Assembly (NCBI RefSeq): GCF_003574315.2
Contig: NZ_AP025739.1
Location: 744,001-808,000 of the forward strand
Reading direction: 5' to 3'
DNA: 64,000 nucleotides
Origin: Capsulimonas corticalis
GTDB taxonomy: Bacteria; Armatimonadota; Armatimonadia; Armatimonadales; Capsulimonadaceae
The position numbers and the translations under genes were made by a program. The first letter of the stretch is position 1, and each line of letters begins with the position of its first letter. Under the pieces are notes generated by a model. That model saw only the letters and a list, made by a program, of their open reading frames with translations. It was not told the origin of the DNA and ran no database searches. Positions 26,032 through 34,616 of the stretch are shown here, in pieces.

Positions 26032-26832
26032 ATGGGCGATCGACGATGGATGAAGGCGGCTCTCATGGCGGCCCTCGCGGGAGCGGCGCTGGCGGGCTTC
26101 GGCGGGGCGGCCTCGGCGGCAAAGAGCAAGGAGGGGGATCCGCAGTTCGCATCCGGAGCGCGGATTTTGTTTCAGGGAGACTCGATTACCGAGGGCGGCC
26201 GCTGGCGTAACGACGATTTGAACCATATTATGGGACAGGATTACGCGTATCTCATTGCCGCGCGCTGCGGGGCGCGGCATCCCGAGTCCAGCTGGACCTT
26301 CCTCAATCGTGGGGTCAGCGGCGAGAAGGTGACGGACCTCGCCAAACGCTGGACCGAGGACGCCGTCGCGCTCAAGCCGGACCTCTTGAGCGTTCTCGTC
26401 GGCGTCAACGACACGGCGAGCGTCGTCGAGAGCGGCGGCGCCGGCGGCGTGGGCGCGGAGGAGTACGAGCGGGTGTACGATCAGATCTTACAGCAGTCGC
26501 TCCGCGCCAATCCGAATCTGAAGATCGTCCTGGGCGAGCCGTTCATCGAGCCGGGAGCGCGCACGACGGATCATGCGGAGTTTTGGAGCGCGGAGCTCAA
26601 GAAGAAACAGGAAGCGGTAGAGCGGCTGGCGGCCAAATACCACGCGCCGGTCGTCCACTACCAGAAGATGTTCGACGACGCGATCCACAAGTCCAAGACG
26701 CCCGTCACGTATTGGATTTGGGACGGCGTTCACCCCACGTACGCGGGCCATCAGCTCATGGCCGACGAATGGCTGCGAACCGTCGACACGTTCTACTATC
26801 ACGGCCGGCAAAATAGGAGTTCCCCGTACTGA
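26032..26832 (+). CDS. Secreted SGNH/GDSL hydrolase
   Basis: 266 residues from ATG 26032 (GGAG 5 nt upstream). Signal peptide MGDRRWMKAALMAAL... cut near ASAA. All SGNH blocks are visible: block I FQGDSITEGG (nucleophile Ser), block II NRGVSGEKV (Gly), block III VGVNDTAS (Asn) and block V DGVHPTYAGH (Asp and His). The family cleaves esters; this subtype is often an acetyl-xylan or carbohydrate esterase or lysophospholipase, which would suit the glycosidases in the window. The stop codon runs into the family B hairpin. Confidence 0.88.
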   Translation: MGDRRWMKAALMAALAGAALAGFGGAASAAKSKEGDPQFASGARILFQGDSITEGGRWRNDDLNHIMGQDYAYLIAARCGARHPESSWTFLNRGVSGEKVTDLAKRWTEDAVALKPDLLSVLVGVNDTASVVESGGAGGVGAEEYERVYDQILQQSLRANPNLKIVLGEPFIEPGARTTDHAEFWSAELKKKQEAVERLAAKYHAPVVHYQKMFDDAIHKSKTPVTYWIWDGVHPTYAGHQLMADEWLRTVDTFYYHGRQNRSSPY

Positions 26833-26964
26833 AGCTCTGACCCCGCATTGAAATACGGGGCTGGGGGCGCTACGCGCCGACCGTCCGTGCCGGACGGAAG
26901 AATGTGATCGTTTGCGTTGGCAATCTTCCGTCCGGCGCGGACGGTCGGCGCGAAGCGCCCCCAG
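26822..26964. repeat. Long hairpin repeat, family B, copy 1
   Basis: Inverted arms of 42 bp at 26861-26902 and 26923-26964 with 1-2 mismatches and a 20-nt loop, preceded by a small hairpin (CCCCGTA 26822-26828 with TACGGGG 26854-26860). The arms contain GGGGGCGC.TACGCGCCGAC. A diverged second copy is at 43108-43254. It fills the gap between two convergent genes and can act as a bidirectional terminator. Sequence 26965-27040 beyond it (with another GCGAAGCGCTCCCAGCC piece) looks like repeat debris. Confidence 0.82.
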
Positions 26965-27040
26965 CCATGTAATTTATTGCGTGGTCCTTAATGCGAAGCG
27001 CTCCCAGCCGGGTAGTTCATTGCCCAGCCAGCCACCCTGC

Positions 27041-28588
27041 CTACTGCTCGTAAGCGCCCACGTCAATATTCGCGCCCCGGACGCGCGGGGCGCCGGCGAT
27101 ATCGAGAAGACCTTCCAGCGTCGTCCCCAGGTTCACGCCCGCGCCGACGGCGGGGGATGTTGCGGCGACTCGGAAATCCAGCGCGGCGGCGTTCACAAAT
27201 TGCGGGCTGGCGAACTTCGAGGCCGAGTCGTTTTTCGTCCCGATCTGAAACGCGGAGAAGCCGGTCCAGGTCACGCCGTTCCACAGCCACTCGCCGCTGG
27301 CGGCGCCGACGGCGCTGTAGTACAGGTTGTTGGCCAGTGTCGCCGGCGCGGCGGCGCTGCGTGTGAAGCTGTTGACGAACAGCCCCTGCGCGCCGGCGCT
27401 GACGATATTATTGTCGAAGATATTATTCGTCGCGTGGTACTGGATCTGAAACTCGCCGCTTCCGGTGGAGTTGATGTCGTTATTGCAGAGCGTGTTGTTC
27501 ACGATCGCGCACCGGTCGGTCCCGCCGACCGTCGCGGCGTATCCGCCGATGGTGACGCCGACCATGTAAGAATCATAAACGATGTTGCTTCGAGCGGTCA
27601 CTTCGCTGGTGACTTTGCCCTTATGCTCGCTGGCGAGTTCGATACCGATATCTGCATGGTGAATGACATTGCGCTCGACCGTGATGCGCGTTCCGCCATC
27701 GACATAAATCCCATCCGCGCCCAGCGAACCGCCATACGCGGGGTTCTTGGCAGACGTGATATTGTAAACCAGATTGCCGCTGATCACGCCGTCGCGCGCC
27801 TGATCCGTGCTCGCGACAGGCGATGTCCCTTCAAACCCAATGGCGTCAATCCCAATATTGTTGTTGTCGTGCACCTGGTTATTCGTCACCTGGAAGTTCT
27901 GGACGTTTCCATTGATCGTCACCGATTCACTCTGGCCGGTCTTCAGATGGTCCACTTCGTTGCCGCTGATCACGAGATTGCCGATCGGCGCCGCGCCATT
28001 CGTCCCATAAACCGCCACGCCCAGCGCGTTCCCTGACGCGCTGGTCACGGTGGTTGTGATATTGTGAACGTGGTTGCCAAGGATCTGAATATTCGTCCCC
28101 GCACCCGTGATAAAGATCCCCACAGGAACGTTACTGCTGCTCGCCGTCGTGAATCCGCCGATATCAAACCCCTGCACGATCACATAACTCTGGTTCGCAA
28201 TATCGATCAGCCCGGACTGCCCGCCCGGCGACAGCCCCTTGCCGCTCACCGACGCCACCTCCCCGGGATAGCTGCGAAACGTCAAATATCCCCCCGCCGC
28301 CGATCCCGAGCGACGGATCTTCACCTGCTCATTATAGACCCCGCCCCGCACATAAACCGTCCCGCCCGCCGTCACCGCGTCCGCCGCATATTGAATCGTC
28401 CGCCACGGCAACGCCAGCGTCCCCGGATTGGCATTGTTGCCGTTCGCGGCCACATAATACGTCTTGCCGACTCCCTGACTAGCCATCTCCGCCAAACTCT
28501 GCGCAGACGCTTGTGTACAGACCGACACTCCCATGATTGCAACGGCGCAGCCCCAACGCCACGCCCGCTCGATCGACGAATAGATCAC
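27041..28588 (-). CDS. Secreted right-handed beta-helix protein (pectate-lyase-like)
   Basis: 515 residues. A signal peptide (MIYSSIERAWRWG..., cut near ASAQ) precedes TYYVAANGNNANPGTLALPW, the DUF1565-type start of secreted parallel beta-helix proteins. Many short Asn/Gly/Val-rich rungs follow (IFITGAGTNIQILGNHVHNI, VINGN-type repeats). The C-terminus ends GANIDVGAYEQ, a common end motif of such helices. Family members bind or cleave acidic polysaccharides, but no lyase catalytic set can be assigned by eye. It is transcribed from a near-consensus promoter overlapping a LacI-type operator. Confidence 0.85.
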   Translation of the reverse strand: MIYSSIERAWRWGCAVAIMGVSVCTQASAQSLAEMASQGVGKTYYVAANGNNANPGTLALPWRTIQYAADAVTAGGTVYVRGGVYNEQVKIRRSGSAAGGYLTFRSYPGEVASVSGKGLSPGGQSGLIDIANQSYVIVQGFDIGGFTTASSSNVPVGIFITGAGTNIQILGNHVHNITTTVTSASGNALGVAVYGTNGAAPIGNLVISGNEVDHLKTGQSESVTINGNVQNFQVTNNQVHDNNNIGIDAIGFEGTSPVASTDQARDGVISGNLVYNITSAKNPAYGGSLGADGIYVDGGTRITVERNVIHHADIGIELASEHKGKVTSEVTARSNIVYDSYMVGVTIGGYAATVGGTDRCAIVNNTLCNNDINSTGSGEFQIQYHATNNIFDNNIVSAGAQGLFVNSFTRSAAAPATLANNLYYSAVGAASGEWLWNGVTWTGFSAFQIGTKNDSASKFASPQFVNAAALDFRVAATSPAVGAGVNLGTTLEGLLDIAGAPRVRGANIDVGAYEQ

Positions 28589-28625
28589 GGCAAATTACTC
28601 CTTCGGCGCCCATCACAACAAAAAC

Positions 28626-28679
28626 GCAAACGTTTACGTAAAGGCAACTCAGTATATCACCCTACCCGATTCGTGTCAA
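28626..28679 (-). promoter_or_regulatory. Promoter and LacI-type operator of the beta-helix gene
   Basis: On the minus strand TTGACA (28679-28674), a 17-bp spacer and TATACT (28656-28651) match consensus. Downstream, GCAAACGTTTAC (28626-28637 on +) holds a perfect AAACGTTT palindrome with central CG, the LacI/GalR operator form. A repressor bound here would block elongation or initiation. Which LacI protein acts is unknown. Confidence 0.75.
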
Positions 28680-28765
28680 CGAGAAATCTCAAGGCAGCTC
28701 GCGCGCGCCGATGCTGGCCCAAAGAAAAGCCAACATCGACGCGCATATGGAACTGTCTTCATTAG

Positions 28766-29038
28766 TCATACACTGTCCCCGCCATGCTTACCTTTCCGGC
28801 GCGTATCCACTCGCTCCCATAGCTGCTTCCAGAAATCCGGGGTTACGGGAATAGCGTCTCCACTTTCCAGTCCTTCCAGGAGAAGAGTTTCCAACCGCTC
28901 TTGCGCTTTGCGCTTTTTGTCTTCGCGAATAAGTTCACGCAAATACTCGCTCGTGGTTCCATATCCACCGTCCGCGACTTGCGCCTCAACATAATCTTTC
29001 AGATTCTCCGGCAGAGAGACATTCATATTCGTCATCAT
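28766..29038 (-). CDS. ParD-like ribbon-helix-helix antitoxin, no toxin partner
   Basis: 90 residues. MNVSLPENLKDYVEAQVADG then TTSEYLRELIREDK is the ParD/CC2985 antitoxin pattern: an RHH DNA-binding half and a C-terminal toxin-binding helix. ParD binds its own promoter and neutralises a ParE ribosome- or gyrase-directed toxin normally encoded just downstream. Here the 177 bp downstream hold only the promoter of the beta-helix gene and no ParE-like frame, so it is an orphan. GGAGG precedes the ATG. It is divergent from the STAND gene across 176 bp. Confidence 0.82.
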   Translation of the reverse strand: MMTNMNVSLPENLKDYVEAQVADGGYGTTSEYLRELIREDKKRKAQERLETLLLEGLESGDAIPVTPDFWKQLWERVDTRRKGKHGGDSV

Positions 29039-29214
29039 GTGCGGCCTCCTACTAACACCCTGGCATATGTAAGCAGATTATGCCATAAAATACCTATTCT
29101 TGTGCGGGCGCCTAAGATTTCGCCGCCAGGTTTCCCGCCGCCCTCACCATTATTGTATAATGAATCTAGCAAGAGAGCGAGTATTTGTGACAGGTCTCAT
29201 TTTCAGGACGAATT

Positions 29215-32200
29215 ATGCCTACCGACAACACCGCCTGCGATGTCTGGATTGTTTGCGCCCTTGCGGAAGAAGCAGAGGCGACGACCAAAGTCATCGCCGA
29301 GCAATGCGGCGTCCAGTTTACAGACGATTACGCTAAGCAAAACAATAAGCGCCAGTACAAATGGACGATCATCAAAAATGATGTCGGGGAATCGCTGAAC
29401 GTTCGTGTTTCCTGGGCTCCGGGCGCCGGGCCGCAGGAGATGGGCCTCCACCTTCAAGCCCTTCTGAATGAAATGCCGGCGCGGTTTGTGGGAATGACTG
29501 GCATCTGCGCCGGCGAGCGGGACAAAACGGCGCTCGGCGATCTCATTGTCGGGGAGCGAGCGTTTCTCTACGATCAGGGTAAAGTTGTTCTCAACGAGCA
29601 CGGCCAGCCGGTCCACAAGCACGATGTCGAAACCTGGGGGCCGAACCGCGACACGCTCCAATACGTGCGCAGTTTTGACGGATGGAAGCCCCTCGTCGCC
29701 AAGCTCCCCCGACGCCCCACCCGCCGGCAACAGCGCGACTGGCTGATCGATTGGCTCCTCCAAAATCCGACTCTCTCCCTCAACGACATTCCCGACCCAG
29801 AAATCGACGCCCACGCTCCCAATGTCGTGCAGATCGCTCAGAAATTGCCCAAGATCTTCACGAAGAAATACCAGCTCACGGCGACATATCGCAAAATCAA
29901 TCGCCGCTTCGATCCCGCCTATCACGACCCCAAAGCCAGCAAAGCGCACATCGTTCCCGTCGCCAGCGGAAACGCCGTCCGCGCCGACAATCCTTTTGCC
30001 CAGATCCAGACTCCCATCCGAAGCGCCATCGCCCTCGAAATGGAAGGCGCCACCTTCTACCGCATTGTCAGTAAAGACTTCCCCGGCGCCCACTCCCTCT
30101 TCGTCAAAGGAGTCTGCGATTACGCCGATCCTGAAAAAGACGATTCCTACCACCACTACGCCGCCGAAGCGTCCGCGCTCTACATGCTCAGCTTCATCCA
30201 GAAATACGTAACTGAAGAGCTGATGCCGCGCCCGACCGCATCTCACCAAGACGCCTCACAGGGAGAAACGCCGCCGCGTTTGCCCGCCGACTTGCCCAAA
30301 GATCTCCCATTCTTCACGGGCCGCGATCGATTCATCGAGCAGATACGGGAAGCGCTGGCGGACACCGCCGGAGCCGATCCTCCATTACCCATTGCCATCA
30401 CCGCCCTCGGCGGCGAAGGGAAAACCTCGTGCGCGGCGCGCTATTGCCACCAGTACGCACAAAATTACAACGCGATATTCTGGATCCAGGCGCAAAGCAA
30501 AACGACATTGGCCGAAGGCTACGCCGCCATCGCTTCCCGCATGGGCCTGAGCGCGGCGACTGAAGCAGATCAAACACTTGTGATTCGCGCCGTCAAGCAT
30601 TGGCTCGAAAGCAACCATGACTGGCTGATGGTACTCGACAACGCAGACGATCTTACCATCGTGCGCGATTTCATTCCCTCGCATTACGGAGGCCACATCC
30701 TCATCACCTCCCAGGAAAGCGCCGTCGGGGATATCGCACACGCCATGGAGTTGCCCAAACTCTCACTCGAAGACAGCGCGCTCCTTCTGCTTCGACGCGC
30801 AAAGCGAATCTCCCGAAACAGACCATTCGATCACGCAACCACAGAAGACAAGGAGGCCGCGCTGAGCATCGCCGCCGAAGTCGAATGCCTGCCGCTAGCG
30901 CTAGACCAAGCAGGCGCCTACATCGAAGAAGCGAAAATCTCTCCCGCGAAATATCTCACCGAGTTCAAATCGCGCGCGGCGGAGCTACTCAAGAAGAACG
31001 GAAAAATGTCCGACCAAGCCCGTAAGTCGGTCACCATCACATTCTCACTCGCCTTTGAAAAAGTAAACACCGCCCACCCCCTCGCCGGCGACCTCCTGCG
31101 ATGTTGCGCCTTCCTCGCCCCCTCCAATATTCCTGAGAGCATATTCACACAAAGCAAACCTGAATTCGGCGATCTCTGGCTTCACGCCGCCAATCCAAAC
31201 TTCTGGGACGAAATCGTTAGTGAAGCCCGCCGTTATTCGCTTTTGACTCGGGATAGCGAAAACGATACCCTGAGCATCCACCGTCTGGTGCAAATCGTAT
31301 TGAGAGATGCCATATCTGAGACAGACCGCAGAAATTGGGCGAATACAGCGATAAACGCCATATCTTATGCGTTCCCATCATTCGAGTACGAATTTTGGCA
31401 ATCATGCGATCAAATGTTGCCACATGCCCTTGCCTGCATTGATCGAGTCAATAGATATCAAATTGCGTCTTACGAAGCCGGTATTCTTCTCATGGAAACT
31501 GCCTCCTATCTAAACGAACGCGCCCAATACGTGCAGGCAGAACAACTATATGATTCTACTATTCGTATTCTGATCTCTTCCGTCGGGCCAGAACACCCCG
31601 ACACACTCAGCTCCATCGCTGGACTGGCGATCATCTATGTCAACCAAGGACGATACAATGATGCGGAGCCACTATATTTGCAAGTCAAGGAGATCCAGGA
31701 ACGAGTGCTGGGCAAGGAGCACCCCGACACGCTCGGCTCCGTTCATAACCTCGCGCTCCTCTATGACAACCAAGGCCGATACGAGGAGGCGGAGCCGATG
31801 TATTTGCAGGTCACGGAGATATGGGAACGAGTGCTTGGCAAGGAGCATCCCGACACGCTCAGCTCCATCAACAACCTGGCGAACCTCTATAAGAACCAAG
31901 GACGATACGAGGAGGCGGAGCCGATGTATTTGCAGGTCAAGGAGATCCGAGAGCGAGTGCTTGGCAAGGAGCATCCCAACACGCTCAGCTCCATCAACAA
32001 CCTGGCGAACCTCTATAGCGACCGAGGCCGATATGAGGAGGCGGAGCCGCTGTATTTGCTGGTCAAAGAGATCCAAGAACGAGTGCTTGGCAAGGAGCAT
32101 CCCGACACACTCAGTTCCACCAATAATCTGGCGGGCCTCTATGTCAACCAAGGTCGATATGAGGAGGCGGAGCCGCTGTATTTGCTAGCCAAGGAGATCC

Positions 32201-32451
32201 GAGAACGAGTGCTTGGCAAGGAGCATCCCGACACACTCAGCTCCATCAACAACCTAGCGCTCCTCTATAGCAACCAAGGCCGATATGAGGAAGCGGAGCC
32301 GCTGTATTTGCGGGTAGTTTCTGGATTTGAGAAGAAGCTGGGCAAAAATCACCCTTGGACAAAGATAGCTGTGCGCGGTTACGTTTTCGTGCTTCGCCAA
32401 TTGGGCCGCGCCGCCGAAGCGGACGCCTTGGAAGCGAGGTTTGCAGACTGA
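29215..32451 (+). CDS. Nucleoside-phosphorylase-fold + NB-ARC + TPR STAND protein (putative conflict/defence protein)
   Basis: 1078 residues. Residues ~8-340 read as a PNP/MTAN-like phosphorylase-fold domain: VWIVCALAEEAEA, GMTGICAGERDKTALGDLIVG, AIALEMEGATFYRIV and GVCDYADPEKDD. An NB-ARC ATPase follows, with Walker A GGEGKTS (399-405), Walker B WLMVLDNADD, HILITSQES, LPLALDQAGAYIEE and a winged-helix part with SIHRLVQIVLRD. From ~residue 789 lie about seven kinesin-light-chain-type TPRs of 42 residues (LGKEHPDTLSSINNLA). The layout (effector, switch, sensor) is that of NLR-like STANDs, many of which are antiphage in bacteria. The role is inference. A TATAAT box is at 29156-29161. Confidence 0.83.
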   Translation: MPTDNTACDVWIVCALAEEAEATTKVIAEQCGVQFTDDYAKQNNKRQYKWTIIKNDVGESLNVRVSWAPGAGPQEMGLHLQALLNEMPARFVGMTGICAGERDKTALGDLIVGERAFLYDQGKVVLNEHGQPVHKHDVETWGPNRDTLQYVRSFDGWKPLVAKLPRRPTRRQQRDWLIDWLLQNPTLSLNDIPDPEIDAHAPNVVQIAQKLPKIFTKKYQLTATYRKINRRFDPAYHDPKASKAHIVPVASGNAVRADNPFAQIQTPIRSAIALEMEGATFYRIVSKDFPGAHSLFVKGVCDYADPEKDDSYHHYAAEASALYMLSFIQKYVTEELMPRPTASHQDASQGETPPRLPADLPKDLPFFTGRDRFIEQIREALADTAGADPPLPIAITALGGEGKTSCAARYCHQYAQNYNAIFWIQAQSKTTLAEGYAAIASRMGLSAATEADQTLVIRAVKHWLESNHDWLMVLDNADDLTIVRDFIPSHYGGHILITSQESAVGDIAHAMELPKLSLEDSALLLLRRAKRISRNRPFDHATTEDKEAALSIAAEVECLPLALDQAGAYIEEAKISPAKYLTEFKSRAAELLKKNGKMSDQARKSVTITFSLAFEKVNTAHPLAGDLLRCCAFLAPSNIPESIFTQSKPEFGDLWLHAANPNFWDEIVSEARRYSLLTRDSENDTLSIHRLVQIVLRDAISETDRRNWANTAINAISYAFPSFEYEFWQSCDQMLPHALACIDRVNRYQIASYEAGILLMETASYLNERAQYVQAEQLYDSTIRILISSVGPEHPDTLSSIAGLAIIYVNQGRYNDAEPLYLQVKEIQERVLGKEHPDTLGSVHNLALLYDNQGRYEEAEPMYLQVTEIWERVLGKEHPDTLSSINNLANLYKNQGRYEEAEPMYLQVKEIRERVLGKEHPNTLSSINNLANLYSDRGRYEEAEPLYLLVKEIQERVLGKEHPDTLSSTNNLAGLYVNQGRYEEAEPLYLLAKEIRERVLGKEHPDTLSSINNLALLYSNQGRYEEAEPLYLRVVSGFEKKLGKNHPWTKIAVRGYVFVLRQLGRAAEADALEARFAD
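31580..32335 (+). repeat. In-gene 126-bp tandem repeats coding for TPRs
   Basis: About six copies of a 126-bp unit (42 codons). Bases such as CTTGGCAAGGAGCATCCCGA and the TATGAGGAGGCGGAGCCG segment are nearly unchanged between neighbouring copies. Identity at the DNA level, including third positions, points to recent expansion or ongoing recombination of the sensor repeats. Confidence 0.88.
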
Positions 32452-32473
32452 GGTAATCCGAAAAGTCTCCGCC

Positions 32474-33553
32474 CTAGCGCTGTTGCTGTTTCGCCTCCGC
32501 CAGCGTCTTAATATGCTCCATTACCCTCAAATGCACGTGGCGGATGACGTCCTGCGTCCACCAATCAAAATACGTCACAGGATAGACATTGAGTTTGTAC
32601 CAGCTTGTGCCGGTCAGGGTGGTGGTGCCGTTGGGGTTGCGTGTGAGGAGGAATTGGCCGCGTTCGAGTTTGAGGTGGCCGATGAGTTCGGGGTCGGGGG
32701 GCTGTCTCAGGATGTCGAAGGTGAGTTTTTGGTTGGGCTGGACTTCGACGATTTTTTCGTCGAAGATGGCGTTGTGGCTGAAGACGCAGGTGCGGCGGGA
32801 GCCGACGTAGGCGCCGTCGGAGGTGGCGGTCATGGGCATGGGAAGGCCGTGGTCGAAGAGCCAGTAGTGGGGCTTTTCGGTGAGGGCGGGGTAGTCGGCG
32901 ATGTAGCGCCAGACCTGTTCGGGCGGGGCGTTGATGGTGATGGTGTCGACGCAGGCGCCGTGGAAGTGGTGCGGCGTGAGGCTGTCAGCGATGACGAGGG
33001 CAAGGAGAACGGGAGCGATGCTGAGGTTGAGGCGGTTGTTGTCGCGGATGAAGATCGCTTTGCCGATCATGCAGCCGATCCAGATCACCAGCATCAGGAG
33101 CGGCGACGCCATCACCAGGCAGATAACGCCTTCGCCGAGGAAGTAGGACGCGGCGCAAAGGGAGAGAATGCAGATCGCCACGGAGTAGCCGAAGTACTCC
33201 GGCCCGGTCAGGTCCAGGCGTTTCCAGCAGAAGGCCGCGAGGATTCCCATCGCCAGCGGCAGCACCGTGAAGTCCGACGCCAGGTAAAGGCCGTTGTTCG
33301 CGCCGCCTTTGTTGAACAGCCAGCGGCTGAGCAGCATCATCAGGATGGCGAAGACGTTGGAGGCGAGCAGGCCGACGAAGACCGCCACGCCGCGCGGCTC
33401 GCGCTTTGGCGGGGGCTGGTACGGGTTGGTCCAGGAGCCGCGCAGCGGCGCGGGCGCGGCGACGCCACAGGCGGGGCAGAGGATGTCGCTGGGCCGCAGT
33501 TCATAACCGCACTCTTCGCAAATACGAACGTTATCGGCTGAAGGCGTGGTCAT
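32474..33553 (-). CDS. Membrane protein with zinc ribbon and SRPBCC/polyketide-cyclase-like domain
   Basis: 359 residues. The N-terminal zinc ribbon has C12-x2-C15 and C26-x2-C29 (CEECGYEL, LCPACG). About five or six hydrophobic helices follow between residues 58 and 200. The C-terminal half (from DTITINAPPEQVWRYIADYPAL) is a START/SRPBCC fold, with SRRTCVFSHNAIFDEKIVEVQPNQKL and GTTTLTGTSWYKLNVYPVTYFDWW. SRPBCC domains bind hydrophobic ligands; the combination with a ribbon and membrane helices gives no clear function. It runs convergent to the STAND gene. The ROK kinase gene lies immediately upstream on the same strand (10 bp), so the two are probably co-transcribed. Confidence 0.78.
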   Translation of the reverse strand: MTTPSADNVRICEECGYELRPSDILCPACGVAAPAPLRGSWTNPYQPPPKREPRGVAVFVGLLASNVFAILMMLLSRWLFNKGGANNGLYLASDFTVLPLAMGILAAFCWKRLDLTGPEYFGYSVAICILSLCAASYFLGEGVICLVMASPLLMLVIWIGCMIGKAIFIRDNNRLNLSIAPVLLALVIADSLTPHHFHGACVDTITINAPPEQVWRYIADYPALTEKPHYWLFDHGLPMPMTATSDGAYVGSRRTCVFSHNAIFDEKIVEVQPNQKLTFDILRQPPDPELIGHLKLERGQFLLTRNPNGTTTLTGTSWYKLNVYPVTYFDWWTQDVIRHVHLRVMEHIKTLAEAKQQQR

Positions 33554-33563
33554 GAGGCCATTC

Positions 33564-34421
33564 CTATTCTTGATTTCCCATCATCGCCAGCGCGATCGCG
33601 CCATACAAAGACGATTCGGCCCCAAGACGACTGAGGACGACCGGCGGGATCGGGACGATCTTGAGCTCCCGCTCCAGCACCGCGAGGGCGGGACCCAGAA
33701 GCGCGGAGCCGCCGCCGATCGCCACGCTGCCGCCGAGGACAATCACGTCGGGCAGGAGGATGGTCACGATATTGCGCAGGCCCTGTCCGAGGTTTTCGCC
33801 CACTTCACGCCATTCCTCGGGATCGAGCTGCTCGGCGGGTTTGCCGTAGATGCGCCGGATCCCGTTTCCGGAAACGTACGCCTCCAGACAGTCCGAAGCG
33901 CCGCACTCGCACACCACACGATCTGGATAAAGGCTGCGGCCGGGGATCGCCTGATGCGCCACTTCTGGGTGCGCGCCGTGGTAACCGCGATAGATGCGCC
34001 CGTCGAGCAGATACCCGCCGCCCATACCGGTGCTCAGCGTCAGGTAGAGCAGACGCCGTCCCTGGACTCCGCCGAAGCGGTACTCGGCCAGCGCGCCGGC
34101 GTTGGTGTCCACATCGACGGACAGCGGGCAGCCAAACTCCTTTTCGAAGATGCGCCGCAAGGGTACATCCCGCCATTCGGGCTGATGCAGCGGGGAAATC
34201 ACCCCGCTTTCCCAGTTCAGCGGTCCGCCCGCCGCCGCTCCGAACGCCGTGACCGGCTCGCCGGCCGCCGCTTCCCGCGCCATGGCGATCAGCAGCGCCA
34301 GCCCCTCGTCAAGGTCCAGCGGCGTCTCCGCGCGCACCCGCCGCAGGATATTTCCCTGCGCGTCCGCCGCCCCCACGAGCAGCTTGGTGCCCCCGATATC
34401 CAGCCCGAGATAAAGCGCCAT
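33564..34421 (-). CDS. ROK-family sugar kinase (glucokinase-like)
   Basis: 285 residues from ATG at 34421; the frame stays open upstream, but MALYLGLDIGGTK is the canonical ROK start. LGLDIGGTKLLVGA binds ATP phosphate, AAGGPLNWESGVI and DVDTNAGALAEY form the sugar site, STGMGGGYLLDGRIYRG is the second phosphate loop, and CECGASDCLEAYVSG is the zinc-binding ROK signature. It phosphorylates glucose, N-acetyl sugars or similar in the cytosol using ATP. There is no HTH, so it is an enzyme and not a NagC-type regulator. Confidence 0.9.
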   Translation of the reverse strand: MALYLGLDIGGTKLLVGAADAQGNILRRVRAETPLDLDEGLALLIAMAREAAAGEPVTAFGAAAGGPLNWESGVISPLHQPEWRDVPLRRIFEKEFGCPLSVDVDTNAGALAEYRFGGVQGRRLLYLTLSTGMGGGYLLDGRIYRGYHGAHPEVAHQAIPGRSLYPDRVVCECGASDCLEAYVSGNGIRRIYGKPAEQLDPEEWREVGENLGQGLRNIVTILLPDVIVLGGSVAIGGGSALLGPALAVLERELKIVPIPPVVLSRLGAESSLYGAIALAMMGNQE

Positions 34422-34616
34422 TCCGTCACCCCGCCGCCCGTAACGCCATGCTGACCTTATGATATCACAGATAACAGGAAGGTTACAATGGCTCGGCTTT
34501 CCACGGATGCCGTTTGCCGTCTTTTGATGTGCGGGTAAATCGTCCACACCATTTTATGACAACGATCCTCCACGATTCAAAACTGGAACTCCGCGCGAAT
34601 CGCCTGAAAGGCCTTT

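Noticed and set aside
28700-28768. Short frame overlapping the ParD-like stop as a ParE toxin
   Set aside because: Only 26 codons with no ParE features; it ends before the beta-helix gene promoter.
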